A stretch of DNA of 64,000 nucleotides from an uncultured Flavobacteriaceae bacterium (GTDB taxonomy: Bacteria > Bacteroidota > Bacteroidia > Flavobacteriales > Flavobacteriaceae): the NCBI GenBank assembly GCA_947502975.1, contig CANNBV010000003.1, positions 496,001-560,000 on the forward strand, written 5' to 3'. Position 1 is the first letter of the stretch; the number at the start of each line of letters is the position of its first letter. Shown here piece after piece: positions 53,312-62,798 of this stretch. The notes under the pieces were generated by a model. The model ran no database searches and had not been told where the DNA came from. It saw only the letters and a list, made by a program, of their open reading frames with translations. A program made the position numbers and the translations under genes.

Positions 53312-54400
53312 ATGAATTCAAACACGATTTCCAACGGTATTTTAAGAGCAATTGCCATTATCTGTGGTGTTGTACTGTTACTCTACTTCTTATACAAAAT
53401 ACAATCGGTTATCGGTTATATCTCGATTGCAGCTGTAATTTCTTTGATTGGAAGGCCGATAGTATTGTTTTTAGAACGCAAACTAAAATTCAAAAACACC
53501 ATTGCAGTTGTGGTTACTATGGCGTTGCTACTTGCAATTTTCGCAGGTTTAGTGAGCTTATTTATACCCTTAATTGTAAAACAAGGTCAGAATCTATCAC
53601 TTCTCAATATAGAAGAACTTCAGAATAATATCGAGAGTTTATATACAGAAATTATCACTTATTTTGATTTACATCAAATTGATGTTGAACAGTCTTTGAA
53701 AGAATCTAACTTATTATCAAAAATAGATTTTGCATTAATTCCAAACTTCTTAAACTCAGTAATTAGCGGTTTAGGAAGCTTTAGTATTGGTTTGTTTTCA
53801 GTATTATTTATCTCATTTTTCTTTTTGAAAGATAGCAGACTATTTGAAAATGGCATTCTAACACTTATTCCTGACAATAAAGAATCGCGTTGGAAAACGT
53901 CTTCAACAAAGATCAAAGATTTATTATCGCGCTACTTTGTTGGTTTAATTTTCCAAATTCTTATTCTGTTCATCATTTATATGATTGGATTATTAATTAT
54001 TGGTGTTGAAAATGCTGTGGTCATAGCCTTTTTATGTGCCTTGTTAAACCTTATCCCTTATGTTGGTCCACTTATCGGTGCATTTTTAATGTTGACACTT
54101 ACCATGACGAGCAATTTAGGTGAAAGTTTTAGTGATGTGATTCTACCAAAAACATTCTGGGTTTTACTAGTTTTTATAATCGGACAATTGGTGGATAATT
54201 TTGGAAGTCAACCTATCATTTTTTCAAAAAGTGTGAAATCTCACCCTTTAGAAATCTTCCTGGTGATTCTCATCACTGGTATTTTATTTGGTGTTATTGG
54301 TTTAATTATAGCAGTACCTGCTTATACAGCAATTAAAGTAATACTTAAAGCCTTTTTATCAGAAAACAAGATTGTAAAAAAGCTCACTAAAGATTTATAG
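53312..54400 (+). CDS. AI-2E-family transporter
   Basis: A 362-aa membrane protein with about eight helices arranged as in the AI-2E/PerM (UPF0118) family: two at the N-terminus, one at about 65-90, a soluble stretch (about 95-140), and a block of helices from about 150 on. Family-like patches: LNLIPYVGPLIGAFLMLT, DNFGSQPIIFSKSVKSHPLEIFLVIL and GLIIAVPAYTAIKVI. Members export small molecules or act as sodium/proton antiporters; the name AI-2 exporter holds for few. Substrate unknown. Confidence 0.92.
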   Translation: MNSNTISNGILRAIAIICGVVLLLYFLYKIQSVIGYISIAAVISLIGRPIVLFLERKLKFKNTIAVVVTMALLLAIFAGLVSLFIPLIVKQGQNLSLLNIEELQNNIESLYTEIITYFDLHQIDVEQSLKESNLLSKIDFALIPNFLNSVISGLGSFSIGLFSVLFISFFFLKDSRLFENGILTLIPDNKESRWKTSSTKIKDLLSRYFVGLIFQILILFIIYMIGLLIIGVENAVVIAFLCALLNLIPYVGPLIGAFLMLTLTMTSNLGESFSDVILPKTFWVLLVFIIGQLVDNFGSQPIIFSKSVKSHPLEIFLVILITGILFGVIGLIIAVPAYTAIKVILKAFLSENKIVKKLTKDL

Positions 54401-54407
54401 TTTTTGT

Positions 54408-55583
54408 TTGAATAAAGATATTTTAAATACTGAAATACAAGAGTTTATAGATAAAAATATAAATTCGGATATTAATTCAATTTTATTAAAAGGTACGCCA
54501 TTTTCTAACGTTACAACTAAAGAGATTGTAGAACAAATTGAAGCGAAAAAACGCTGTTTCAAAAAGCTTCCCACTTGGTTTAAAACTCAAAATATTTACT
54601 TTCCCAACAAGCTAAACATTGAACAAACCTCCTCTGAAACTACAGCCAAATATAAGTCAGAATTAATCAGTGGAAATTCTATTATTGATCTTACTGGTGG
54701 TTTTGGTGTAGACTGTTTTTACTTTTCAAAATGGTTAAAAAACGTATCTCATTGCGAACTAAATACCAAACTTTCTAAAATTGTAAAACATAATTATCAA
54801 CAGTTAAACATCAAGAATATCACTACTATCAATACTGATGGTTTAGATGAATTAAAGCAAAATAGCAACCACTATGATTGGATTTATATGGATCCATCAA
54901 GACGGCACGATTCAAAAGGAAAAGTATTCTTTCTAAAAGATTGTTTGCCAAATGTACCTGAAAATTTAGAATTACTATTTGATCATACTAAAAATATAAT
55001 GGTCAAAACCTCTCCTCTGCTTGATATTTCAGTAGGGATTGACGAATTAAAACATGTAAAAACAATTCATGTTGTGGCTGTAAATAATGAAGTTAAAGAA
55101 CTCTTATGGATTTTAGAACGTGATATCAATACTGAAATATTTATTAACACCATCAATTTGAAAAGTGATACGAATGAAGTGTTTAGCTTCACGCTTCCAG
55201 AAGAACAACAAACTACTGCGAGCTATAGCAAACCTCTATCCTATTTATATGAACCAAATGCTGCCATACTAAAATCTGGCGCGTTTAATGTGCTTTCTAC
55301 GAAATTAAATTTCCACAAACTACACCAGCATTCGCATTTATACACATCTGAAGCAAATAACACATTTCCTGGTAGAAGTTTTAAAATTGAAAAGGTTATA
55401 CCTTACAACAAAAAGAACTTAAAAGACTTAGGTGTAAAAAAAGCAAATATTACTACTCGAAATTTCCCTGAAAGTGTACAAGAATTACGTAAAAAATTTA
55501 AAATTAGCGACGGAGGTGAGATCTACCTGTTTTTCACAACCACTATTGATAATGAAAAGACCGTTATACTTGCCAAAAAATAA
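54408..55583 (+). CDS. SAM-dependent methyltransferase with THUMP-like domain
   Basis: A 391-aa cytoplasmic protein. The start appears to be TTG 54408, seven bases after the permease stop, as no suitable ATG is close by. The Rossmann methyltransferase part has motif I IIDLTGGFGVDCFYFSKWL, ELNTKLSKIVKHNYQQL, and WIYMDPSRRHDSKGKVFFL, in place of the usual catalytic motif. A C-terminal THUMP-like domain follows (KTIHVVAVNNEVKELLWIL; NITTRNFPESVQELRKKFKI). This is a family of uncharacterised methyltransferases of Bacteroidota, probably acting on RNA. Its TAA abuts the stop of the opposite gene. Confidence 0.87.
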   Translation: MNKDILNTEIQEFIDKNINSDINSILLKGTPFSNVTTKEIVEQIEAKKRCFKKLPTWFKTQNIYFPNKLNIEQTSSETTAKYKSELISGNSIIDLTGGFGVDCFYFSKWLKNVSHCELNTKLSKIVKHNYQQLNIKNITTINTDGLDELKQNSNHYDWIYMDPSRRHDSKGKVFFLKDCLPNVPENLELLFDHTKNIMVKTSPLLDISVGIDELKHVKTIHVVAVNNEVKELLWILERDINTEIFINTINLKSDTNEVFSFTLPEEQQTTASYSKPLSYLYEPNAAILKSGAFNVLSTKLNFHKLHQHSHLYTSEANNTFPGRSFKIEKVIPYNKKNLKDLGVKKANITTRNFPESVQELRKKFKISDGGEIYLFFTTTIDNEKTVILAKK

Positions 55584-56405
55584 TTATTTCTTTTTGTACT
55601 GAAACTCTTTTTCAAAATTACCCTTTAAATACGCTTCTGTTTGTGGTAAAGCAAAAGTGTATTCATAGATATAATCTACCTCAACTTTTAAATCAGTAGC
55701 CTCAAACTCCATAACATGTCCTGCAAATGTCTTATCATCAGACACAAAATGTAAATGATATGCTGCCACATTAATGTTTCCAATATATTCAGGGCAAAAG
55801 AACCCAACCATGGTTCCTGAAAAATTCTCACGTTCAAAGACTGGCCTGTTAGGAATTAAAACATCCAAACCTGTTTCATAAGGTGGTTCTTGCTTGTGTA
55901 AGCCACCACATTTCATCTTTTTAAAATTACCATGTATTTTGAAAGCATAAAAAATATTTTTTGTTGGTATATGTGCATTTATACTATCTCGAAGTGTTTT
56001 ATAATTTGGAACGTTAGTGAGTTCAAAACTATCTTCCGTATCAAAAAATGCGGTATTAGCGTAAGCTATTTTAATATCATCATTTGGGGTTTGAACTTTA
56101 CCGTCTTGTGTGGCTTGATATAAAACACCATCTAGCATAATTAATTCTCCATCTAAAGCATTGTAAGACCCTAATCCAATATCACCTTTAGTTTTAAGTG
56201 TTTTGGCAGTTATATCTCCTTCAAAAACACGATTAACAAAAGCATACCAGATGGAGTAATGATAAAACGTGTCTGGTTTTTCAACCTCTGAAGCAGAGTC
56301 AACTTCATAAGATACAGTTGATGATAAATCACCTTGTTTTGAAGTTTTATTATTACAAGAGATAAGCATCAAAAAAGTTAAAGCTATTAGTGTAATTTTT
56401 CTCAT
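55584..56405 (-). CDS. Acetolactate-decarboxylase-like lipoprotein
   Basis: A 273-aa protein. The N-terminus is a lipoprotein signal (LTFLMLISCNNK, C17). From about residue 45 the sequence matches the alpha-acetolactate decarboxylase fold: FEGDITAKTLKTKGDIGLGSYN, ALDGELIMLDGVLYQ with the glutamate, and AAYHLHFVSDDKTFAGHVMEF carrying the zinc triad H-x-H ... H. The region where family members have TRSVPKQ reads CGGLHKQ here, so the conserved active-site arginine seems to be missing. Normal enzymes are cytoplasmic and convert acetolactate to acetoin. An extracytoplasmic lipid-anchored form points to another role or an altered substrate. No acetolactate synthase gene adjoins. Confidence 0.82.
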   Translation of the reverse strand: MRKITLIALTFLMLISCNNKTSKQGDLSSTVSYEVDSASEVEKPDTFYHYSIWYAFVNRVFEGDITAKTLKTKGDIGLGSYNALDGELIMLDGVLYQATQDGKVQTPNDDIKIAYANTAFFDTEDSFELTNVPNYKTLRDSINAHIPTKNIFYAFKIHGNFKKMKCGGLHKQEPPYETGLDVLIPNRPVFERENFSGTMVGFFCPEYIGNINVAAYHLHFVSDDKTFAGHVMEFEATDLKVEVDYIYEYTFALPQTEAYLKGNFEKEFQYKKK

Positions 56406-56470
56406 ATTTAATTAGATATGTATTGAATATTTTAAATATAAGTAAAATTTATATGCCTAATAAAGGAATG

Positions 56471-56556
56471 AACATATGTTACATAATAAAGAACATATTG
56501 TCTTAATTTGAGTATATTATATTATAAATTTGTCAAATATGAATTTAGTTTCATAT
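56471..56556. promoter_or_regulatory. Regulatory region of the sulfatase operon
   Basis: Between 56406 and the ATG at 56581 lie: AACATAT at 56471-56477 and 56492-56498, offset by 21 bases; TAAATTTG (56525-56532), a -7-type match with no TTG at the right distance; and an inverted repeat ATATGAA-N6-TTCATAT at 56537-56556. The two spacings are typical of operator half-sites. Confidence 0.4.
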
Positions 56557-56580
56557 ATAAAATAACTATTATATATACAC

Positions 56581-58119
56581 ATGAATTTATTTAAAAGAAT
56601 GTCTACCAGCAAATATCCTTTGAAGCACAAAATATTGATTGTATCAATATTCTCAATAACTCTATGCTTTTTAGTTTCCGCTCAGGAAAAAACGAATTTT
56701 CTAATTATAGTTGCAGATGATTTAGGATATAACGATGTAGGATTCAATGGTTCAAAAGAAATTGAGACACCGAATTTAGATAAATTAGCAAAGAATGGTG
56801 TGATATTCACTAATGGTTATGTAACCCATCCTTATTGCGGCCCATCAAGAGCAGGGTTAATTACTGGACGTTATCAGGCAAGGTTTGGGTTAGAAATAAA
56901 TCTCACAAATTCTCATTTTGATGCTCACAACGGTTTACCAGTATCGGAAACTACATTTGCCACTAGACTAAAGCCTTCAGGGTATCATACTGGAATGATA
57001 GGAAAATGGCATTTGGGAGCATCCTATCCATTCCATCCTAACAATCGGGGTTTTGATTATTTCTACGGGTTTTTGTCAGGTGGCCATACCTATTGGCCAG
57101 AAAATATCACAACTACACATCCATTATATTTGAAAGATGGAAAACCACATTATTCTGCAAATGAAGGTGGTTATTGGCCTTTACTTCGTAACAATAACAC
57201 GGCAGAATTTAATGAATATCTCACTACTGCATTAAGCAAAGATGCTGCTAAATTTGTAAAAGAAAGCGATGCTCCATTTTGCCTATATTTAGCCTACAAC
57301 GCACCACATTCTCCTCTTGAAGCACCTAAAGAAATTATTGATAAATATTCACATATTAAGCATAAACAAAGACGTATTTATGCAGCTATGATAGACGCCA
57401 TGGACAATGGTATAGGTATGATAATTAAAGCTCTAGAAGATTCTAAAAAACTAGAAAACACTTTAATTTTCTTTATCTCTGACAATGGAGGAATTGTAAA
57501 CAAATCGAGAAAAGAATCTGAACCTAGGAATAAAAACAATGATTGGGGAGACAACTCACCTTATCGAGGTGGTAAAGGCAGTATGTTCGAAGGTGGACAT
57601 AATGTCCCTTTTATAGCACATTGGCCCAAAGGTATAAAAGGAGGTCAAACTTACGAACTACCAGTTTCATCATTAGATATTGCAGCTACATTAGTGGAAC
57701 TTGGTAAAGGAGATAAATCTGGAAATCCATTAGAGGGAGTTAACTTAATTCCATTTATACAGGGAATCAATACAGATGTACCTCACGAGGCACTATTTTG
57801 GCGTATGGATAGTGGAAAAAAATGGGCAGTTAGAACTCCATATGCTAAATATTTCTTACCGAGAAACGAAACGGGTTTGGATAGCGCATTTCTTGTAGAT
57901 ATGGTTGCTGACCCATATGAAAATGAAAACATCATTGCTACTAACCCAGAATTAAGAAAAAAGCTAGCAAAATTATGGAATGAATGGAATGCTAAAAATG
58001 AGCCCAATAAATATTTACAAGCAGGTGCTTATCAAAAAGCACGTCTAAATTTTTATAGAGAATTAAGGGAAAAACTTGATAAAAGAAGTAAAAAAGTACA
58101 ACCTGTTGTAATTGAATAA
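56581..58119 (+). CDS. S1-family sulfatase, exported (1)
   Basis: A 512-aa formylglycine-dependent sulfatase with an N-terminal signal (IVSIFSITLCFLVSAQ). The alkaline-phosphatase-fold starts FLIIVADDLGYNDVGFNG with the calcium Asp pair. The signature is C86 in PYCGPSRAGLITGRY, which a maturase must turn into formylglycine. Other sites: GKWHLGASYPFHPNNRGF, and FISDNGGI near residue 300 with the second Asp-Asn pair. It desulfates a sulfated sugar in the periplasm or at the surface. First gene of a rightward group; the next gene starts seven bases after its stop. S1 subfamily is not assignable by eye. Confidence 0.93.
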   Translation: MNLFKRMSTSKYPLKHKILIVSIFSITLCFLVSAQEKTNFLIIVADDLGYNDVGFNGSKEIETPNLDKLAKNGVIFTNGYVTHPYCGPSRAGLITGRYQARFGLEINLTNSHFDAHNGLPVSETTFATRLKPSGYHTGMIGKWHLGASYPFHPNNRGFDYFYGFLSGGHTYWPENITTTHPLYLKDGKPHYSANEGGYWPLLRNNNTAEFNEYLTTALSKDAAKFVKESDAPFCLYLAYNAPHSPLEAPKEIIDKYSHIKHKQRRIYAAMIDAMDNGIGMIIKALEDSKKLENTLIFFISDNGGIVNKSRKESEPRNKNNDWGDNSPYRGGKGSMFEGGHNVPFIAHWPKGIKGGQTYELPVSSLDIAATLVELGKGDKSGNPLEGVNLIPFIQGINTDVPHEALFWRMDSGKKWAVRTPYAKYFLPRNETGLDSAFLVDMVADPYENENIIATNPELRKKLAKLWNEWNAKNEPNKYLQAGAYQKARLNFYRELREKLDKRSKKVQPVVIE

Positions 58120-58126
58120 GTATAAA

Positions 58127-59734
58127 ATGAAAACAACAAATACAAACTGCCTTACATTAGCACTAATACTTTTTACTATACTAGGGTTTGCTCAAAAACA
58201 GCCAAATATAGTAGTACTTTTTGCTGATGATATAAGTGCTCGTGAGTTACCAATTTACAATTCAATAGTATGGAGTCCACCTAAAGGCGGCAATTCTTCA
58301 GACATAAAATACAGAGCACGAACTCCAGTTTTAGACAAACTTGCTAATGAAGGGTGTTATATCAAAACAGCTTGGGCAGCCACTGTTTGCGGTCCAAGCA
58401 GGGCAATGATGATGACTGGACGTTACGCCCATTTACATAAATGGTGGCATAATAAAGACAAAGGTAAAGCTCCAAATGGAAATGGCACTTGGAATTTATA
58501 TGATAGCTCACCTCACTCCATAGCGCATATTGCAAAAGCTGGTGGTTACGCTACATTTTGGGCCGGAAAGACTCAAATGAAAATTGATGGATTCCCATTC
58601 GACGAGGGGTGTTTTACACCTGGAGAAGGTTCTTACAACACACCAATTCACACAACAGATTTTCGATTAGAAAGTAGAAAAGTAAATGGTAAAAAAATAA
58701 TTTACAATGCCGATACCAATAAAGAAATTCATAAAAAAAGCTATGTACAATCTGGTTGGTATTGGAAACCTCATGTACAATTATTAAATCATCCTGAGGC
58801 TACTCAAAAATTAGTATGGTGGCCAAATAGTCAAGAATCAAAAAAGCAGTTTGGTCTAAACACTTTTGGCCCTGATGTAGAACTAGAATTTACATTTGAT
58901 TTTATTGAGAGACAAGTAAACCGTAACAAACCATTTTTTGTATACCACACTAGCCATTTAGGCCATGATGCATGGGATTTTTTGCATCCGCTGTCTGGGA
59001 ATAAGTGGCCTGGTACTCCAAAGGTAAATTGGGACGGAGAAAAATACACCAGGATAACACCAAAAATAACCGGTGATAATGGAATTTACAACACTTACGG
59101 AACTATTACCGAAAGTGGAATTCATCATCATGTAAATTATCTAGATTATCAAGTATGGCTATACATCAACAAGTTTAAAGCATTAGGCATAGAGAACAAC
59201 ACGGTTTTTATTTTTTGCGCAGATAATGGCACTAGTGGTTATGGCAAATCAAGTCCAGTATCGCAAAAAGGAACACATGTTCCCTTAATAATATATGCTC
59301 CTGGGATGCACCTAACTAAAAAAGGAGCTCAAGATATTTTAGCTAATATGTCTGATGTAGTGCCCACGATAGCCGATTTAGGGGGTGTTAAAATCCCCGA
59401 TTCTTATGAAATTAATGGTAAGAGCTTAATTCCATTTTTAACAACAGATAAGTCCATCCATAGAGATTGGATTTATGGATATCACAAGGAAACTACATTA
59501 ATTCGTGGCAACTTAGTTATGAAAGATGGAAATAACACTTGGTATGATGTGAGTGAATATCCAAATGATCTAATCAGTTTTACAAAAATTAAAGATTGGA
59601 ATGACGTATCTGAGGCACACAGAAAAGAACGAAATAAATTAGAAAAAATTATTCCAGAATTTGATTTACATGCTACTGCACATGATGCACCTGTAAATGG
59701 TGTAAAAAAAATAGAACCATTAATGCAAGATTAA
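58127..59734 (+). CDS. S1-family sulfatase, exported (2)
   Basis: ATG 58127 gives 535 aa with signal peptide LALILFTILGFAQ; a longer frame from TTG 58112 overlaps the previous stop. Signature residues: VVLFADDISARELP at the start, C88 in TVCGPSRAMMMTGRYAHLH, FWAGKTQMKIDG with the Lys site, and FIFCADNGTSGYG with Asp-Asn. It is longer than its neighbour at the centre (about 175-330), which differs from the others, so its substrate may differ. Six bases separate its stop from the third sulfatase. Confidence 0.92.
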   Translation: MKTTNTNCLTLALILFTILGFAQKQPNIVVLFADDISARELPIYNSIVWSPPKGGNSSDIKYRARTPVLDKLANEGCYIKTAWAATVCGPSRAMMMTGRYAHLHKWWHNKDKGKAPNGNGTWNLYDSSPHSIAHIAKAGGYATFWAGKTQMKIDGFPFDEGCFTPGEGSYNTPIHTTDFRLESRKVNGKKIIYNADTNKEIHKKSYVQSGWYWKPHVQLLNHPEATQKLVWWPNSQESKKQFGLNTFGPDVELEFTFDFIERQVNRNKPFFVYHTSHLGHDAWDFLHPLSGNKWPGTPKVNWDGEKYTRITPKITGDNGIYNTYGTITESGIHHHVNYLDYQVWLYINKFKALGIENNTVFIFCADNGTSGYGKSSPVSQKGTHVPLIIYAPGMHLTKKGAQDILANMSDVVPTIADLGGVKIPDSYEINGKSLIPFLTTDKSIHRDWIYGYHKETTLIRGNLVMKDGNNTWYDVSEYPNDLISFTKIKDWNDVSEAHRKERNKLEKIIPEFDLHATAHDAPVNGVKKIEPLMQD

Positions 59735-59740
59735 AGGATT

Positions 59741-61567
59741 ATGAATAAAAAAACATATGTAGCATTTTTAATACTACTTAGTATTATCAAGGTCATAAAT
59801 TCACAGGAAAAGCAACCAAATATACTTTGGATTCTTACAGATGATCAAAGATATGATTCTGTAAAAACATTCAACAAAGCCTTAACAGGTAATGAAATGA
59901 GCAAACTTGGTTACATTGAATCTCCGCAAGTGGATAAGTTAGCTGATATGGGAACCACCTTTATTAACACATATTGTCAAGCAACAGGATGCGCACCATC
60001 ACGAGCATCTATGCATTACGGACGCTACCCGTTTAGATCTGGTGTTTACGAGTTTGAGTATCATAATAACAAAGCCGAACACTGCAAACCATCACTACCG
60101 GAGCAAATGGCAAATATTGGATATCAAACTATGCATGTTGGAAAATTGGGTTTTAGGATAAAAACGCTAGATGCTAATGGCAAAACTATACCTTATAGTG
60201 TTTACGAAACAGATATAGATTTTAAAAAATTAGGCACAGATGGTTTCACAGATTGGGGGAAAGCTTGGTTTCACTCTTTAGATGGAGAGAAATTTGATAA
60301 ACCGATTAAAAATCTAGAATATTTTGTAACGCCACAGGGAGAATTTGAATATGCTTCTTCTGAATTAGAAAAATTGAGACCTCAATATAAAGGTTCTTCA
60401 AAAAAAACAATTGAAAAATACGATTTACTAAGGCATTACAATCCAAACACAAAAATGTCAAATAACAAAGGCATGATTATATCTGGCGTAAGTTCTCAAC
60501 CTGCTGGAAAAACTAGAGATGGATATTATACATTTTTCTTTAAAGAGTATCTTAATAATACAAATAAAGACTTTAAAGCTGGAAGCAGGACCTTTAAAGG
60601 TGTAGATCCTTCAAAACCTTTATTTGCTCATATTGGCTTTGATTTTCCACATACTCCTGTGCTTCCTCCTGCAGATTTTCGCGAGCGATTTCAAAAACAC
60701 ATATACAAAATACCAATAGTCACCAAAAAAGAACTTAACGCAATGCCTGAGCAATTAAAAAGACAGGTGAAAAGCAAATACACTAACCATTTGAGTGATG
60801 AAGACAAACAAAAAATGATTCAAGATTATTATGCCTTTTGTGCCTATGGTGATCAATTGGTTGGTGAAGCAACTGAAGCTTTTATTAATTATAGCGAAAC
60901 AAACAATCGGCCTTGGATGATTGTATATGTATGTGGAGACCACGGATGGAAGCTAAATGAGCACGGCGCCATATCTAAGTTTACACCGTGGGAATTGGAC
61001 AGCCATAACCCTATTATCATTGTATCTTCCGATAAGAAAAAATTTCCAGCAGGTAAAATTGCAACAGACTTCACTGAGTTTGTCGACATTGCTCCAACTG
61101 TTATTAGCGCTGCTGGTGCTAACCTTGAAAGTGAAACGTTTAATTATTTAGATGGTTTTGATTTAGCAAAAGTGGCCTCTGAAGAAATTCCCACAAGAGA
61201 TTATATTATAGGCGAAAGTCACGCAGTTACAGGACCAAGAGCATATATTAGAACTAAAGAGTATGTGTTTTCTATCAAAATACGTCCTCATAAAAAACGT
61301 GGGCAAGATTTAGATTGGGCTTTAAGTGCGTCTTATGAAGATTTAGACCCTGCGTTATATCACACCACCTTAGATCCAGATGAGATAAACAATCTAGCAT
61401 TTGAAAAACCTTATGAAAAGATTGCAAAAAGAATGAAAGATAAGCTAATTAGTATAGTTCTTGGCGACAATCGTGTTGAGGTAAATTGGGGTAAAAAAGC
61501 TAATGGCACAACAATATATCGTAGTAATTTCTCGCCAGGAGCGCATAATTATAAATTAACGTTTTAA
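59741..61567 (+). CDS. S1-family sulfatase, exported (3)
   Basis: A 608-aa exported sulfatase (signal [17 protein letters not shown]). Signature: [18 protein letters not shown]84 in [27 protein letters not shown], and [20 protein letters not shown] with the second metal site, here D-H in place of D-N. These features resemble iduronate-2-sulfatase-like and related sulfatases, which also have DHGWKLGEH. This suggests a uronic-acid or similar 2-sulfated substrate, but only by resemblance. The next gene begins 12 bases after its stop. Confidence 0.92.
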   Translation: MNKKTYVAFLILLSIIKVINSQEKQPNILWILTDDQRYDSVKTFNKALTGNEMSKLGYIESPQVDKLADMGTTFINTYCQATGCAPSRASMHYGRYPFRSGVYEFEYHNNKAEHCKPSLPEQMANIGYQTMHVGKLGFRIKTLDANGKTIPYSVYETDIDFKKLGTDGFTDWGKAWFHSLDGEKFDKPIKNLEYFVTPQGEFEYASSELEKLRPQYKGSSKKTIEKYDLLRHYNPNTKMSNNKGMIISGVSSQPAGKTRDGYYTFFFKEYLNNTNKDFKAGSRTFKGVDPSKPLFAHIGFDFPHTPVLPPADFRERFQKHIYKIPIVTKKELNAMPEQLKRQVKSKYTNHLSDEDKQKMIQDYYAFCAYGDQLVGEATEAFINYSETNNRPWMIVYVCGDHGWKLNEHGAISKFTPWELDSHNPIIIVSSDKKKFPAGKIATDFTEFVDIAPTVISAAGANLESETFNYLDGFDLAKVASEEIPTRDYIIGESHAVTGPRAYIRTKEYVFSIKIRPHKKRGQDLDWALSASYEDLDPALYHTTLDPDEINNLAFEKPYEKIAKRMKDKLISIVLGDNRVEVNWGKKANGTTIYRSNFSPGAHNYKLTF

Positions 61568-61579
61568 CAAAAAATCTCA

Positions 61580-62782
61580 ATGAAAAAGTTTTCTTTAGTA
61601 TTACTCATTGTTCTCATTAACATAAATTTACCAGCACAAGATTCAATATCTACTTATCTAAATATAAAATCATTTGGAGCTAAAGGAGATGGAAAAACAG
61701 ACGACACACCTGCCCTTCTAAAAGCTATGGAAACAGCAACAAAAACAGAAGGTACCGTTTACTTTCCGCACGGTAACTATTTAATACACCCTGTAAAAAT
61801 TCCAAGCCATATTACATTAATAGGGCATTCGGCTTGGGCTTACGCAAATAAGGACAAAAAAGATAAAGATTATATTGGAAAAACTATTTTAACAGCTCAA
61901 TCTGGAGATGCTCGTGCTTTACTCGATTTAGGAAGTAATCGTGGTATTAGAATTATAGGATTAACACTTGACGGAAAACAATTAGGCAAAAGAATGCATG
62001 GTGTTTATGCTAGACATCTAGGCAGTGAGCAGCATAACAATATTGAAGATTGTAGAATACAACATTTTACTGGGTCTGGTATTCGTTTAGAACGCTCATG
62101 GGTGTTTTCTGTACGTCGTTGCCTTTTAATGTTTAATAAAGAACATGGTGTAGATATTACTGGCGGATACGATGGTTGGATTATAGACAATCAACTTACA
62201 GCTAACAAAGGTTTTGGTCTATTTGCAAGAGGGGAGCCACATCCTGATAAAACTGAAGATGAAGTTAAAGATTTAAAGTTTTTTGGTGGTGCATCAGTGA
62301 TGGTCACTGCAAATCGTATTGAGTGGAATAAATCTGGAGGTATTTCTTTAAATCGCTCAAATTCTATGCAAATTACTGGGTCGGCTATTGATCATAACTT
62401 TGGCCCTGGTATTAAAATTACAAACGGTACAGCACATACCATCTCAGGCAATTTACTGAGAAGCAATGGTGTAGATGCTAAAGGAGATGCTTGCTCCCAG
62501 ATATGGCTCGAAAATGCAAAAGGTGTTTCGGTAACTGGCAACTCCATTTGGGGTTGGTATAATCGTAAAGAATATAAGTTTGAATTTCCATACCCATTTT
62601 ATGGTATCATAGCTAAAAACCTAGAAGGAAGTATAATTTCACAAAATGCCATGTATCATAGTTCAAGCAAAGAAGGCGTTAGCGATAGAGGCGGTAATGA
62701 ATCTTCCATCATTAAAGATAATGCCTATGTAAAACCAAAAATCAAAAAACTTGAAGGTGGAGGTTTTAGCATTGTAAACTAA
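61580..62782 (+). CDS. Right-handed parallel beta-helix protein (pectate-lyase-like)
   Basis: A 400-aa exported protein (signal KFSLVLLIVLININLPAQ). It opens with the pectate_lyase_3 motif IKSFGAKGDGKTDDTPALLKAM followed by VYFPHGNYLI, and continues as repeated beta-helix turns (GIRIIGLTLDGK; NNIEDCRIQHFTGSGIRLE; GPGIKITNGTAHTISGNLL; SVTGNSIWG). Related proteins include lyases, glycosidases of families such as GH28 and epimerases; no clear catalytic set was seen. In a sulfatase operon it may be a glycosidase or lyase for the same glycan. Confidence 0.8.
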   Translation: MKKFSLVLLIVLININLPAQDSISTYLNIKSFGAKGDGKTDDTPALLKAMETATKTEGTVYFPHGNYLIHPVKIPSHITLIGHSAWAYANKDKKDKDYIGKTILTAQSGDARALLDLGSNRGIRIIGLTLDGKQLGKRMHGVYARHLGSEQHNNIEDCRIQHFTGSGIRLERSWVFSVRRCLLMFNKEHGVDITGGYDGWIIDNQLTANKGFGLFARGEPHPDKTEDEVKDLKFFGGASVMVTANRIEWNKSGGISLNRSNSMQITGSAIDHNFGPGIKITNGTAHTISGNLLRSNGVDAKGDACSQIWLENAKGVSVTGNSIWGWYNRKEYKFEFPYPFYGIIAKNLEGSIISQNAMYHSSSKEGVSDRGGNESSIIKDNAYVKPKIKKLEGGGFSIVN

Positions 62783-62798
62783 AAGAGTATAAGTATAA

